Assembly: GCF_031180975.1 (NCBI RefSeq)
Contig: NZ_JAPSLI010000007.1
Span: 1 to 64,000 of the forward strand
Reading direction: 5' to 3'
DNA length: 64,000 bases
Origin: Microbacterium sp.
GTDB lineage: Bacteria; Actinomycetota; Actinomycetes; Actinomycetales; Microbacteriaceae
The notes below the pieces were generated by a model. The model was not told the origin of the DNA and did not search any database. It worked only from the letters and a program-made list of their open reading frames with translations. Positions 1-8,675 of this stretch are shown here, one piece after another (the first letter of the stretch is position 1; each line of letters starts with the position of its first letter). The translations under genes and the position numbers were made by a program.

Positions 1-89
1 AAGAGCGCGTCGGGCCCGCACTCTACGACACCGGACTCGACGCCGGCGAGGGCCTCTGGCTCAGAACCGGGTGGGCAGGACGATCATGA
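1..89 (+). CDS. C-terminal fragment of an unknown protein
   Basis: The frame beginning at base 3 stays open for 28 codons and stops at TGA 87-89. Its codons mostly end in G or C, as in the real genes of this window, whereas the other two forward frames are rich in Arg and Pro and look non-coding. The visible residues include LYDTGLDAGEGLWLRTGWAG. I do not recognise the family. The gene enters from the left edge, so nothing can be said about its start or domains. Confidence 0.4.
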   Translation, partial: ERVGPALYDTGLDAGEGLWLRTGWAGRS

Positions 90-159
90 CACGCCCGACC
101 CGTCCACACTTTCTTGCCGATAACCCTAACCCCGGGGTGCGCGATCGCCTCCCAAGACA

Positions 160-202
160 GAACCCCCGCGATCCCAGTGTTTCCAGGGGATCGCGGGGGT
201 TT
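160..202 (-). terminator. Hairpin terminator behind tRNA-Ser
   Basis: A 15-bp stem (AACCCCCGCGATCCC against GGGATCGCGGGGGTT) encloses a short loop and lies 8 bp beyond the 3' end of the tRNA on the minus strand. The tail after the stem on that strand is only weakly T-rich. It could also end transcription from the left-hand plus-strand gene. Confidence 0.7.
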
Positions 203-210
203 CACTCTGG

Positions 211-298
211 CGGTGACGGTGGGATTTGAACCCACGGTAGGGGGTTACCCTACACAACTTTTCGAGAGTTGCACCTTCGGCCGCTCGGACACGTCACC
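211..298 (-). tRNA. tRNA-Ser (anticodon CGA)
   Basis: Read on the minus strand the 88-nt sequence folds as a class II tRNA. The acceptor stem is GGTGACG/CGTCACC with G as discriminator. The anticodon arm is CAACT-CTCGAAA-AGTTG, giving anticodon CGA, which reads UCG. A long variable arm (GGGTAACCCCC region) is typical of tRNA-Ser, and the T arm contains GTGGGTTCAAATCCCAC. CCA is not encoded. It stands alone with its own terminator. Confidence 0.97.
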
Positions 299-388
299 GC
301 GGACAAGTTTACGGCACGCGGCCCGTGGGCGCGAATCGGCGCCGATCGGCCGATTCGCCGCGCGCCGCACGCGCGCACCGGCGAGGCC

Positions 389-1435
389 TCACCAGGCGCG
401 AGCGACCTCCGCGTGCGTCCGCAGGATGCCCTCGGTCGTCCCCGCAGGCGCCCGACCGATGCCGCACTCCGTCGCCACCCCGAACTCGTCCACAACCCGG
501 GATGCCGCGGCGATCCGCCGCTCCGCGCCCTCCGGCCCGTCCTCGCGATGCACCAGCCCCAGGTACAGCTCGCGCACCGGGGTCAGGTCGGCCAGCGGCG
601 CGAAGTACGCCTGGTCGTCGCGGTCGATCGGCACCGGCAGGTGCAACCAGCTCAGCTCGCGCTCCGCCGCCGCGATCACCGCATTCGCGTAGCGCACCAG
701 GTTTCCGGCATCCGCGGGTTCGGCGAAGTGCCGCTCCCCCGCATCGCCGTAGCAGAGGTGCACACCCACCTCGACGTCGGCCGGCACGGCATCCACCAGC
801 TCGGCGAGGCGCGCGACGAGACCGTCGAAGGGGTCGCCGGGCCACCACGCGTCCATCACCCGTCCGTATCCGCTGGCGCGCTCGATGATGCCCATCTCGC
901 TGGCGACGTCCCACTGCACGGCCAGATCGTGGTGCGGGATGCCGGTCAGGATCTCTTCCAACTCGCGCCGCATCGCCGCCGCGTACACCGGCTCGATCGC
1001 GGCGCGGTCGTCGCCGCTGAAGAACGACGAGACCACGGCGACGGGCGTCGGCAGCGACACCTGGAACCGCACGCCCTCACCGATCACGCCCTCGTCGCGG
1101 AGGCGACGGAAGATCGCGTACGACTCGAGCGCCGCGGCGGCGTAGCCCAGCGGCGGGAGCTGGATGCCGGCGGCATCCGTCCCCTCGGCGATGCGCAGCG
1201 GCCGCGCGTCCAGCCCGGCGCCGAACGGGATCGGTTGGTCGCCGACGCGCTCCAAGCCCTCGGCCTCGCCGAGCACGTCGGGCTGGAACATGATCCAATG
1301 GAACCGCGTGCCCACCTCGCCGTCGGGGATGCGCCGCAGCAACCCGCCGAGCATCTCGGCGGCGACGCGCATCGTCTTCTCGACGTCGTCGTAGTTCACA
1401 CTTCCCACCAGCAGGGCACCGCGCGGTTCACTCAC
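389..1435 (-). CDS. MetE/UROD-superfamily protein, methionine-synthase-II-like
   Basis: This 348-residue protein starts at GTG 1435. It resembles the catalytic barrel of cobalamin-independent methionine synthase. It keeps an early IPDGEVGTR block (residues 36-44), an H-x-C pair at His226/Cys228 and a late ECGIG with Cys324; in MetE the equivalent His, Cys and C-terminal Cys bind zinc. It is far shorter than MetE (about 750 residues) and lacks the N-terminal folate half, so it is better called a MetE-C-like thiol methyltransferase of unknown substrate. The N-terminal GALLVGSVNYDD is typical of stand-alone actinobacterial members. It is divergent from the oxygenase-like gene at 1516, 80 bp away. 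Confidence 0.7.
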   Translation of the reverse strand: MSEPRGALLVGSVNYDDVEKTMRVAAEMLGGLLRRIPDGEVGTRFHWIMFQPDVLGEAEGLERVGDQPIPFGAGLDARPLRIAEGTDAAGIQLPPLGYAAAALESYAIFRRLRDEGVIGEGVRFQVSLPTPVAVVSSFFSGDDRAAIEPVYAAAMRRELEEILTGIPHHDLAVQWDVASEMGIIERASGYGRVMDAWWPGDPFDGLVARLAELVDAVPADVEVGVHLCYGDAGERHFAEPADAGNLVRYANAVIAAAERELSWLHLPVPIDRDDQAYFAPLADLTPVRELYLGLVHREDGPEGAERRIAAASRVVDEFGVATECGIGRAPAGTTEGILRTHAEVARAW

Positions 1436-1515
1436 CCGATAAGCCTAGCCGCGGCGCCGGCTGGCTGCCGGCCCGTAGGATCGCTGGAGAAACGGATGCC
1501 GGAACGGAGACCGCG

Positions 1516-2289
1516 ATGGGCTTCCTCACCTGTGCCGCCCTGGCCGAGACGGGCTACGTCGTGCTCGACCGCCACGATCAGCAGGCCGACCCGGTCGAGT
1601 GGACCGACCTGGAGTACGTCGGCTGGCGCTCCTCCGGCATCACGCGCTTCGCACCGCTGGCGAGCTACGCCGGCGAGATCGAGTGCAACGGGTTCTGGAA
1701 CCACACTCCCCCGCGCGCCGACCGCGACGGCGTGTGGATCCCGTCCCAGGTCGAGAAGGCCCCGACCCTGGTGCGGCGGGCCCTCGAACCGGGTGCGAAC
1801 GTGGGCCGCTGCCGCGTGATCGAGCTTCAGCCGAACACCTACGCCGACGCGATCTACAACCTGCATCAGGACGACAACAACCGGCTCAACGAAGACGGCT
1901 CCGGATGGGTGGTGCGCGCCTGGTTCAACCTCACCGACGACCCCGACTCGCTTCTCCTGCTGCGCTCCGACCGGTTCGATCCGGCCACCGAGGTGCGGCT
2001 GCCGCTGCACGCGGGTTCGCGGATCATCGTCGACACCCAGCGCTTCTGGCATGCCGTCTGGCATCAGGGCCCCGCGCCGCGCTACTCGCTCATCACCTCG
2101 TGGACATCCGGCCCTGAGCTCGACGCGTACATCGCGGTGAACCACGGCGACCCGCATCCGGCATCCGTGTCGCTGCCCGCCGCGCTGGTCGAGCAGGCGC
2201 AGGCCGAGATGCACCGCCGGATCGAGGAGCGCCGCCGGCTGTTCGAGGCGCAGGGCATCGTGATGGAGCCCCCGGCGCCGTTGAGCTGA
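1516..2289 (+). CDS. Putative Fe(II)/2-oxoglutarate-type oxygenase
   Basis: This 257-residue protein has no close named family that I recognise. It carries an H-x-D pair in YNLHQDDNNR (His117, Asp119), a distal histidine in RFWHAVWH (His179 or His183) and an arginine six residues later in PRYSLITS (Arg189). That is the order of metal and 2-oxoglutarate ligands in the double-stranded beta-helix oxygenases. Start ATG 1516 follows an ACGGAGA ribosome site. The C-terminal 40 residues are Glu/Arg-rich and probably helical. It is divergent from the MetE-like gene. The oxygenase assignment is inference from residue spacing only. Confidence 0.5.
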   Translation: MGFLTCAALAETGYVVLDRHDQQADPVEWTDLEYVGWRSSGITRFAPLASYAGEIECNGFWNHTPPRADRDGVWIPSQVEKAPTLVRRALEPGANVGRCRVIELQPNTYADAIYNLHQDDNNRLNEDGSGWVVRAWFNLTDDPDSLLLLRSDRFDPATEVRLPLHAGSRIIVDTQRFWHAVWHQGPAPRYSLITSWTSGPELDAYIAVNHGDPHPASVSLPAALVEQAQAEMHRRIEERRRLFEAQGIVMEPPAPLS

Positions 2290-2316
2290 GCCCTCGCGGC
2301 GGCACACTCCGTCGGA

Positions 2317-2402
2317 GATGTGGCGCGTATGGTCGCGCGGCGCAATGGATGTGGCGCGAATGGTCGCGTCCGGCTCGGCGAGGCGGCAATGTGCGCCACA
2401 TC
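2317..2402. repeat. Direct and inverted copies of GATGTGGCGCG
   Basis: Two direct copies of GATGTGGCGCGNATGGTCGCG lie at 2317-2337 and 2348-2368, 31 bp apart. A shorter inverted copy, GCGCCACATC, lies at 2393-2402. The inverted copy can pair perfectly over 10 bp with either direct copy, so two alternative hairpins are possible. It sits between the 3' ends of convergent genes and may act as a bidirectional terminator. Confidence 0.6.
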
Positions 2403-2414
2403 GACCGGCGCGCG

Positions 2415-5400
2415 TCAGGTCGCACGCCCTCCGGCGAGGTGCACGACCCGGTCGACCGTGCCCTCCGGCGGCTCGACGTGCGAGATGAGCAGCACCGCCT
2501 GATCGCCGACGGCTCCGAGCAGGTCCCGCAGCAGCGCGTCCGACGCCTCGGGGTCGACCCCCGCGGTCGGCTCGTCGAGCACCAGCACCGGGAAGCCGCG
2601 CAGCAGCGCCCGCGCGAGCGCGAGCCGCTGCGCCTGCCCGCCCGACACCAGCGCGCCGCGGTCGCCGACTCTGGCACCCAGCCCGCCGCGCTCGCGCACC
2701 CAGCCGCCCAGCCCGACCCGGTCGAGCACCGCGAGCAGTTCGTCGTCGCTCGCGGTGTCCTTCGCGAACAGCAGATTCTGCCGGATGTCCTCGTCGAACA
2801 GCTGCGGATGCTGCTCGCACAGCCCCACGGTGCGCCGCAGCGCGGGGCCGGACAGCGCAACGGCATCCGTCCCGCCGATCTCGTACGAACCGTCGACGCG
2901 GAGGAAGCCGACCAGCGCCGCCGCGAGCGAGCTCTTCCCCGCGCCGCTCGAGCCGGTCACGAGCACCCGCTCGCCAGGATGCAGATCGAGATCGACGCCG
3001 CGCAGTGCCGGCGCTCCCCCCGGCCACGACGCCCGTACGTCGCGCAGACGGAGGGGGCCGGATGCCGGGGCGTCGGCGCCTGCGTCGGAGCGCAGCTCGT
3101 CCGGCATCCGGGCGGGGAGGACGTCGACGATCCGCTGCGCGCTCGCCCGCACGCTCCGCCAGGACGCCGCGGCGAGCGGCAGCGCGCCGAACACCTCGAA
3201 CACGGCCATCGGCAGCAGCACGGCGACGACCAGCCAGGGCGCGTCAATCCCGCCCGTTGCGAGATCTGCGGATGCCGCCACGAGCGCCCAGACCGACGCC
3301 AGGCCCGCCATCGCCGAGACGACGCCGGCCGCCGCGGCCTGCGCGAGGGACGCCCTGGTGAGAGTGCGGCGCAGAGCGGCGTCAGCCTGAGTCACCCGTT
3401 CACGTGCGGCGGGTTCGGCGCCGTAGGCGAGAAGCACCTCGAGGCCGCCCAGCCAGTCGACCAGCGACGCGGCCAGTTCGCCGCGATGAGCGGTGATCGC
3501 GCGCTCGGCGCGGGCGCCGAGGATCCAGCCGAGGCCGATGGCCGCCGCGGCCGCGAGGAGGAGGCAGGTCCCGACGGCGAGCGCGGCGGGCGGGGTGAAG
3601 GTCGCCAGGAAGGCGACGGCGCCGACCGCGACGAGAGCCGACACCGCGAGCGGCTGTACCACCCGCAGCGGAAGGTTCTGCAGGTTCTCCACGTCGTCGA
3701 CGAGGATGGCGAGCACCTTGCCGCGATCCGTGCCGCCGAGTCCGGCCGGCGAGAGCGGGATCAGGCGGCGCACCAGGTCGGCCCGCAGCGGCGCGAGGCG
3801 CCCGAGCGCGGCGTCGTGCCCGGTCAAGCGCTCCAGATAGCGGGTGACCGCGCGCGACACGGCGAAGAAGCGCACCCCGACGACGGCGACCGACAGCGGC
3901 ACGAGCGAGTCCACGATCGAGGCCTTCACGATCAGCCAGCCGCTCACGGCGAGGAGGGCGACCGCGGATGCCGCCGACAGCGCTCCCCACACGAGGCCGG
4001 GCACGAACCGGCGCACGGGTGGGTGCGCGAGACGCAGGAGCGAGCGGACGGATGCCGGGGACGAGGCGACGGCCTGGGTCGCTGAGCCCGTCGAAGCGAC
4101 ATGCCTGGACCCTTCGACAAGCTCAGGGACCCAGCCAAGAACACTCCCATCCTGGGCCGCTGAACCTGTCGAAGCGACATGCCTGGACCCTTCGACAAGC
4201 TCAGGGACCCGGCTGTCAACAGCCGATGCAGGCCCGGCACCGACGGTGACGACATGGTCGGCGATCCGCCGGGCGGAGCGGCGGTGCGACACGAGGAGGA
4301 TCGTCGCTCCGGCATCCGCTCGCGCGCGCAGCGCATCCCACAGCCGCGCCTCGGTTTCGGCATCGAGCGCGCTGGACGGCTCGTCCAGCATCAGCACCCG
4401 ACGCGGGTCCGCCGCGTGCCGGTACAGCGCACGCGCGACGGCGACGCGCTGCGCCTGTCCGCCCGACAGCCCGCTGCCCTGTACGCCGAGCCGTTGTGCG
4501 GGGTCCAGGTCGCTGGCGCACGCGGCATGCAGCGCGTCCCGCACCGCGTCCGGGTCCGGCGAGGGATCTCCGAGGGCGACGTTCTCGGCGATGGTGCCGC
4601 GCATCAGTCCGGGCTGCTGTCCGGCCCAGGCGCCCCAGTCTGCCGGGTCGAGGCCGCGCACGTCGACGCCGTCGACGCGCGCCTCCCCGTCGAACGGCGC
4701 CGCTCCGCGCAGCGCCGCCAGCAGACTGGACTTCCCGGCCCCGCTCGGGCCCTCGATCAGCGTGATCGTGCCGGCATCGGCCCGGAACGAGACCGGCCGC
4801 AGCGCTCGCACGCGCAGGTCCTGCACCACCACCCGGCCGCCGACCGTTCGTAACTCAGGAACACCGGGCGCCTCAGCCCCGGAAACCCCGCTTCCCGCCG
4901 CCAGCAAGCCGGTTCTTCCTGAATTGCGAACAGCCCGGGCCCGGTCCAACACCGGGAGCACGCGCGCGGTCACCGTTCGTAATTCAGGAACACCGGGCGC
5001 CTCAGCCCCGGGAACCCCGCTTCCCGCCTCCGAAGCCTCAGTTCTTCCTGAGTTGTGAACGCCGCGCGCCTCGTCCAAGACGGCGAACACGTCCTCCGTA
5101 GCTGCGACACCCTCCGCGGCGGCGTGGAACTGCACGCCCACCTGCCGGATCGGCAGGAACGCCTCTGGTGCCAGCAGCAGCACGAACAGCCCGACCTCCA
5201 GGCTGAGTTCGCCCGACAGCAGCCGGAACCCGACGGCCACGGCGATCAGCGCGACCGCCAGCGACGACAGCAGCTCCATCGCGAACCCGGACAGGAACGA
5301 GAACCGCAGCACCGTCATGGTCTCGCGGCGGTACTCCTCCGCGGTCTGCTCGATCCGCTCGGCGGCGCGCTGCTCACGGCCGAACAGTCGCAGCGTCGAC

Positions 5401-6008
5401 AGTCCCTGCACGGTGTCGACGAACCGTGCGGCCAGCCGCTGCAACGTGCGCCACTGCCGGCGCTGCACGGTGCGGGTGGCCATCCCGATGAGCGCCAGGA
5501 ACAGCGGGATCAGCGGCAGCGTCACCGCTGCGGTCAGGCCGCTCGGCCAGTCCTGCCACCACATCACGGCGATCAGCACCGGTGTCGCGATCACGGTCAG
5601 CACCAGCTGCGGGACATACCGGGCGAAGTAGGCGTCGAGCGCGTCGAGTCCGTGGCCGGCTGTCACCGCCAGCTCAGCACGGTTGCGCCGTGCCAGCCAG
5701 TCCGGGCCGAGACGGGTTATCGCCGTGATCAGCGCCGTCCGCAGTTGCGAGCCCGTCGTCGCCGCGGCGCGCGCACCCGCGGCATCCGACAGCGCGATCA
5801 GCGCACCCCGCAGCAGCGCCAGCCCGACCAGCGCGAGCAGCGCACCGGACACGTCCCGTCGTGCGATGACGCCGGTGATGGCATCCGTCAGCAACCACGC
5901 GAACCCGATCGTCACCGCCGTCTGCACCAGCCCGATCAGAGCGGATGCCGCGAGGAACCCGCGCGCTGCGCGCGCGTACCGCAGCAGACGGGGGTCGACG
6001 GGTTTCAT
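2415..6008 (-). CDS. cydDC: Fused thiol-reductant ABC exporter CydDC
   Basis: This 1197-residue protein joins two half-transporters, CydD then CydC, which are separate in E. coli. They export cysteine/glutathione-type reductants needed to assemble cytochrome bd. Order: membrane domain 1 (about residues 10-300); ATPase 1 with Walker A GPSGAGKSS near residue 420, signature LSGGQAQR and Walker B VLMLDEPSSALD; membrane domain 2 (about 660-930); ATPase 2 with GSSGAGKSS near 1025, VSGGQAQR and VLVLDEPTAGVD. Start ATG 6008 lies 19 bp after cydB, as the last gene of cydABDC. The linkers hold four in-frame palindromic repeats: two 86-bp elements between membrane domain 1 and ATPase 1, and two 52-bp elements before membrane domain 2. 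Confidence 0.95.
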   Translation of the reverse strand: MKPVDPRLLRYARAARGFLAASALIGLVQTAVTIGFAWLLTDAITGVIARRDVSGALLALVGLALLRGALIALSDAAGARAAATTGSQLRTALITAITRLGPDWLARRNRAELAVTAGHGLDALDAYFARYVPQLVLTVIATPVLIAVMWWQDWPSGLTAAVTLPLIPLFLALIGMATRTVQRRQWRTLQRLAARFVDTVQGLSTLRLFGREQRAAERIEQTAEEYRRETMTVLRFSFLSGFAMELLSSLAVALIAVAVGFRLLSGELSLEVGLFVLLLAPEAFLPIRQVGVQFHAAAEGVAATEDVFAVLDEARGVHNSGRTEASEAGSGVPGAEAPGVPELRTVTARVLPVLDRARAVRNSGRTGLLAAGSGVSGAEAPGVPELRTVGGRVVVQDLRVRALRPVSFRADAGTITLIEGPSGAGKSSLLAALRGAAPFDGEARVDGVDVRGLDPADWGAWAGQQPGLMRGTIAENVALGDPSPDPDAVRDALHAACASDLDPAQRLGVQGSGLSGGQAQRVAVARALYRHAADPRRVLMLDEPSSALDAETEARLWDALRARADAGATILLVSHRRSARRIADHVVTVGAGPASAVDSRVPELVEGSRHVASTGSAAQDGSVLGWVPELVEGSRHVASTGSATQAVASSPASVRSLLRLAHPPVRRFVPGLVWGALSAASAVALLAVSGWLIVKASIVDSLVPLSVAVVGVRFFAVSRAVTRYLERLTGHDAALGRLAPLRADLVRRLIPLSPAGLGGTDRGKVLAILVDDVENLQNLPLRVVQPLAVSALVAVGAVAFLATFTPPAALAVGTCLLLAAAAAIGLGWILGARAERAITAHRGELAASLVDWLGGLEVLLAYGAEPAARERVTQADAALRRTLTRASLAQAAAAGVVSAMAGLASVWALVAASADLATGGIDAPWLVVAVLLPMAVFEVFGALPLAAASWRSVRASAQRIVDVLPARMPDELRSDAGADAPASGPLRLRDVRASWPGGAPALRGVDLDLHPGERVLVTGSSGAGKSSLAAALVGFLRVDGSYEIGGTDAVALSGPALRRTVGLCEQHPQLFDEDIRQNLLFAKDTASDDELLAVLDRVGLGGWVRERGGLGARVGDRGALVSGGQAQRLALARALLRGFPVLVLDEPTAGVDPEASDALLRDLLGAVGDQAVLLISHVEPPEGTVDRVVHLAGGRAT
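4081..4210. repeat. Two 52-bp PELVEG-type repeats inside cydDC
   Basis: Near-identical 52-bp copies lie at 4081-4132 and 4159-4210, exactly 78 bp (26 codons) apart. Each contains CCTTCGACAAGCTCAGGGAC and a partly complementary arm GCTGARCCNGTCGAAG. On the minus strand each is read in frame as VPELVEGSRHVASTGSA. Related sequence is seen outside genes at 10059-10190 and 36889-36917, so this is a dispersed genomic repeat and not a protein-specific duplication. Confidence 0.9.
4846..4931. repeat. 86-bp palindromic element inside cydDC (copy A)
   Basis: The ends, GTTCGTAACTCAGGAA and TTCCTGAATTGCGAAC, are inverted repeats matching at 14 of 16 bases. The interior is shared with copy B at 4975-5060. 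It is translated in frame in the linker between the first membrane domain and the first ATPase of CydDC, as part of NSGRT...APGVPELRTV. Confidence 0.88.
4975..5060. repeat. 86-bp palindromic element inside cydDC (copy B)
   Basis: It has the same length and arrangement as copy A, with ends GTTCGTAATTCAGGAA and TTCCTGAGTTGTGAAC. The two copies are 129 bp apart (43 codons), which preserves the reading frame. The codons flanking the elements (VLDEARGVHN and VLDRARAVRN) are also similar, so a segment including flanking cydD sequence was probably duplicated after a first insertion. Confidence 0.88.
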
Positions 6009-6027
6009 GGCTGTCCTTGCGACGGCG

Positions 6028-7053
6028 CTAGTGCACCGGCGCGGCCTCGATCGAGGCGCGCGTGACGCGTTTGCGGAAGACCCAGTACGTCCACGCCTGG
6101 TAGGCGAGGATCAGGGGCATGGCGATCACGGCGGTCCAGGTCATGATCTGGAGTGTGTACGGCGTGCTGGAGGCGTTGGCGATCGTGAGGCTGTTCGCAT
6201 CGGCGAGCGTGGACGGCAGGACGTAGGGGAACAGCGCCGCGAACAGCATCACCACGACCGACAGCACCGACGCGGCTCCGGCGGCGAAGGCCCAGCCGTC
6301 CCGTGACCGCGCCGAGAGCATGACGGCCGCCAGGAGCAGCAGCGCGGCAAGAGCACCGGTGCCCACCACACCGGCGAACAGCGGCGCGCTGCGCCCCGCG
6401 GCGATCCCCACCGTCCAGGCCACAGACACCCCGGCAACCAGGATCGTGGGCACGGCGGCGACGCGCACCAGCATCCTGGCATCCTGCCGCACGCGGCCGT
6501 CGGCCTTCAGCGCGACGAAGCAGGCGCCGTGCAGGAAGAACAGCAGCAGCGTCGCCACCCCGACCAGCAGCGCGTACGGGTTGAGCAGCGAGAGCAGACC
6601 GCCGACGAAGACGTGCGAGGCGTCCAGCGCGACGCCCTGCACGATGTTGCCGAACGCGACGCCCCACAGCAGTGCGGGCACGGCGGATCCGATGACGATC
6701 ATCCGGTCGAAGCGGCGCCGCCACGCGGCATCCTCGCGCTGGTGCCGGTACTCGAACGACACCCCGCGCAGGATCAGCGCGAGCAGGATCACCAGCAGCG
6801 GCAGGTAGAAGCCGCTGAACAGCGAGGCGTACCACTCCGGGAACGACGCGAACAGCACCGCGCCCGCGACGATCACCCACGTCTCGTTGAGGTCCCACAC
6901 CGGGCCGATGGTGTTGATCACCTGGCGGCGCGAGACGTCGTCACGGCCGAGGAACGGCAGGGTCATGCCGACGCCGAAGTCGAACCCGTCGAGCACGAAG
7001 TAGCCGACGAAGAAGAACGCGACGATCCAGAACCAGAGGGTGGCGAGGTCCAT
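6028..7053 (-). CDS. cydB: Cytochrome bd ubiquinol/menaquinol oxidase subunit II
   Basis: This 341-residue membrane protein begins MDLATLWFWIVAFFFVGYFV and holds about eight to nine hydrophobic segments. CydB lies beside CydA and forms the second subunit of the proton-motive, high-affinity terminal oxidase. The FDFGVGM block and a later NETWVIVAGAVLFASFPEWY block are family hallmarks. The ATG at 7053 is chosen because it follows AAGGGA and matches the usual CydB N-terminus, although the frame stays open upstream. It lies 22 bp after cydA and 19 bp before cydDC, so it is in one operon. Confidence 0.96.
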   Translation of the reverse strand: MDLATLWFWIVAFFFVGYFVLDGFDFGVGMTLPFLGRDDVSRRQVINTIGPVWDLNETWVIVAGAVLFASFPEWYASLFSGFYLPLLVILLALILRGVSFEYRHQREDAAWRRRFDRMIVIGSAVPALLWGVAFGNIVQGVALDASHVFVGGLLSLLNPYALLVGVATLLLFFLHGACFVALKADGRVRQDARMLVRVAAVPTILVAGVSVAWTVGIAAGRSAPLFAGVVGTGALAALLLLAAVMLSARSRDGWAFAAGAASVLSVVVMLFAALFPYVLPSTLADANSLTIANASSTPYTLQIMTWTAVIAMPLILAYQAWTYWVFRKRVTRASIEAAPVH

Positions 7054-7075
7054 TTTCGATTCCCTTCTCAGCCGC

Positions 7076-8494
7076 TCAATACACCACTGACGGCACCTGG
7101 GAGGTGCTGTGATCGGGGTGCTCCGCGGTGTCGGGGCCCTTCTGGGCGGCCCGGACGATGAGGCGCACCTCGACCACGGCGAGCGCGGCATAGATGGCGG
7201 TGAAGGCGATCAGCGAGATCAGCACCTCGAGGCCGGAGACTCCGGGGGAGACGCCGTCCTGGGTGGTCATGAGGCTGAACACGATCCAGGGCTGGCGTCC
7301 CATCTCGGTGAACACCCACCCGACGATGTTCGCGCCGAGGGCGAGCGGGAACGACCAGATCGCGGCCTTCCACATCCACGGCGCCGGCTGCTTCTTCGCG
7401 CCGCGGCGGGTGACCCACAGTCCGGCCAGCGCGATGAACGCGTGCAGCATGCCGAGGCCGATCATCCACCGGAACGCCCAGTAGGTGACCCACAGCACCG
7501 GGGTGAACTCGGTGAGGCCGGTCGCCTCGCCGTACCGCTCCGCGTACTCGGCGTTCAGGTCGTTGATGCCGTGCACGCAGCCGTCCAGGCTGTGGTTCGA
7601 CAGCACCGACAGCAGGTACGGCACGCGGATGCTGAACAGCTCGGTCTTCCCGTCGGGCGTGCCGAGCGTGAAGAGGCTGAAGGCGGCGTCCTTTCCGCAG
7701 ACGGTGTTGAACGTCGCCTCCGCCGCCGCCATCTTCATCGGCTGTGTGGCGTACATCGCGAGGCCCAGCTGATCGCCGGTCAATGCGACACCGGCCGCGC
7801 AGACGAGCATCGCCCACAGGCCGAACTTCAGAGCCGGGCGCAGGGTGTCGATGTGCTGCCCGCGCGACAGGTGCCAGGCCGAGACCGAGATGATGACACC
7901 TGCCGCGAACATGAACGCCCCGAAGATCGTGTGCGGGAACGCGGCGAGCGCGACCGGGTTGGTGAGCAGCGCGCCGATGTCGACGAGCTCGGCGCGTTCG
8001 GTGACCGGGTTGTACTCGTAGCCGACCGGGTTCTGCATGAAAGAGTTGGCGGCGATGATGAAGTACGCCGACAGGATGCTGCCCAGCGAGACGCACCAGA
8101 TGGTGGCGAGGTGCAGCTTCTGCGGCAGCTTGTCCCAGCCGAAGATCCACAGCCCGATGAAGGTCGCCTCGAAGAAGAACGCCAGCAGGCCCTCGAACGC
8201 GAGCGGCGCGCCGAACACGTCGCCGACGAAGCGCGAGTAGTCCGACCAGTTCATGCCGAACTGGAACTCCTGGACGATGCCGGTGACCACGCCCATGGCG
8301 AAGTTGATCAGGAAGATCTTCCCGAAGAACCGGGTGAGATGCAGGTACTGCACCTTCCCGGTGCGCACCCACGCGGTCTGGAACAGAGCGGATGCCGTCG
8401 CCATGCCGATCGTCAGCGGCACGAACAGGTAGTGGTAGACGGTCGTCAGACCGAACTGCCACCGGGACAGCACCAGGGGGTCAAGCCATTCCAT
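7076..8494 (-). CDS. cydA: Cytochrome bd oxidase subunit I
   Basis: This 472-residue protein oxidises quinol and reduces oxygen at the b595/d haem site. His21 in VYHYLFVPLTIG matches the axial haem ligand His19 of E. coli CydA, and GRQPW is present in the second half. It is about 50 residues shorter than the E. coli protein, which fits the short Q-loop class common in Actinobacteria. Start ATG 8494 follows a CGAGGAG ribosome site. It is the first gene of cydA-cydB-cydDC, and its 181-bp upstream region is shared with divergent radA. I saw no Rex-type TTGTGA-TCACAA palindrome there. Confidence 0.97.
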   Translation of the reverse strand: MEWLDPLVLSRWQFGLTTVYHYLFVPLTIGMATASALFQTAWVRTGKVQYLHLTRFFGKIFLINFAMGVVTGIVQEFQFGMNWSDYSRFVGDVFGAPLAFEGLLAFFFEATFIGLWIFGWDKLPQKLHLATIWCVSLGSILSAYFIIAANSFMQNPVGYEYNPVTERAELVDIGALLTNPVALAAFPHTIFGAFMFAAGVIISVSAWHLSRGQHIDTLRPALKFGLWAMLVCAAGVALTGDQLGLAMYATQPMKMAAAEATFNTVCGKDAAFSLFTLGTPDGKTELFSIRVPYLLSVLSNHSLDGCVHGINDLNAEYAERYGEATGLTEFTPVLWVTYWAFRWMIGLGMLHAFIALAGLWVTRRGAKKQPAPWMWKAAIWSFPLALGANIVGWVFTEMGRQPWIVFSLMTTQDGVSPGVSGLEVLISLIAFTAIYAALAVVEVRLIVRAAQKGPDTAEHPDHSTSQVPSVVY

Positions 8495-8675
8495 GCGCGA
8501 CTCCTCGCTCTCGATCGGGGGAGTGCGACGCTGCAGTCCGTCGGCCTTGCTTCCATCATCCCAGCGGCCGGATGCCGGAAACCCCCGGTGGCGATAGGAA
8601 TCCCGGATGCCGTCGATAGCGGCGGCGCATGGACGGCGCGGCGGCGGTGTCGGACGGCGCGGGTACCCTGAGGGC

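Noticed and set aside
269-1819. Long plus-strand open frame over the MetE-like gene
   Set aside because: It is antisense to a clear minus-strand gene and composed of Arg, His and Pro-rich low-information sequence. High GC leaves such frames open by chance.
8495-8675. Rex-binding site before cydA
   Set aside because: No TTGTGA-like inverted repeat could be found in the gap.
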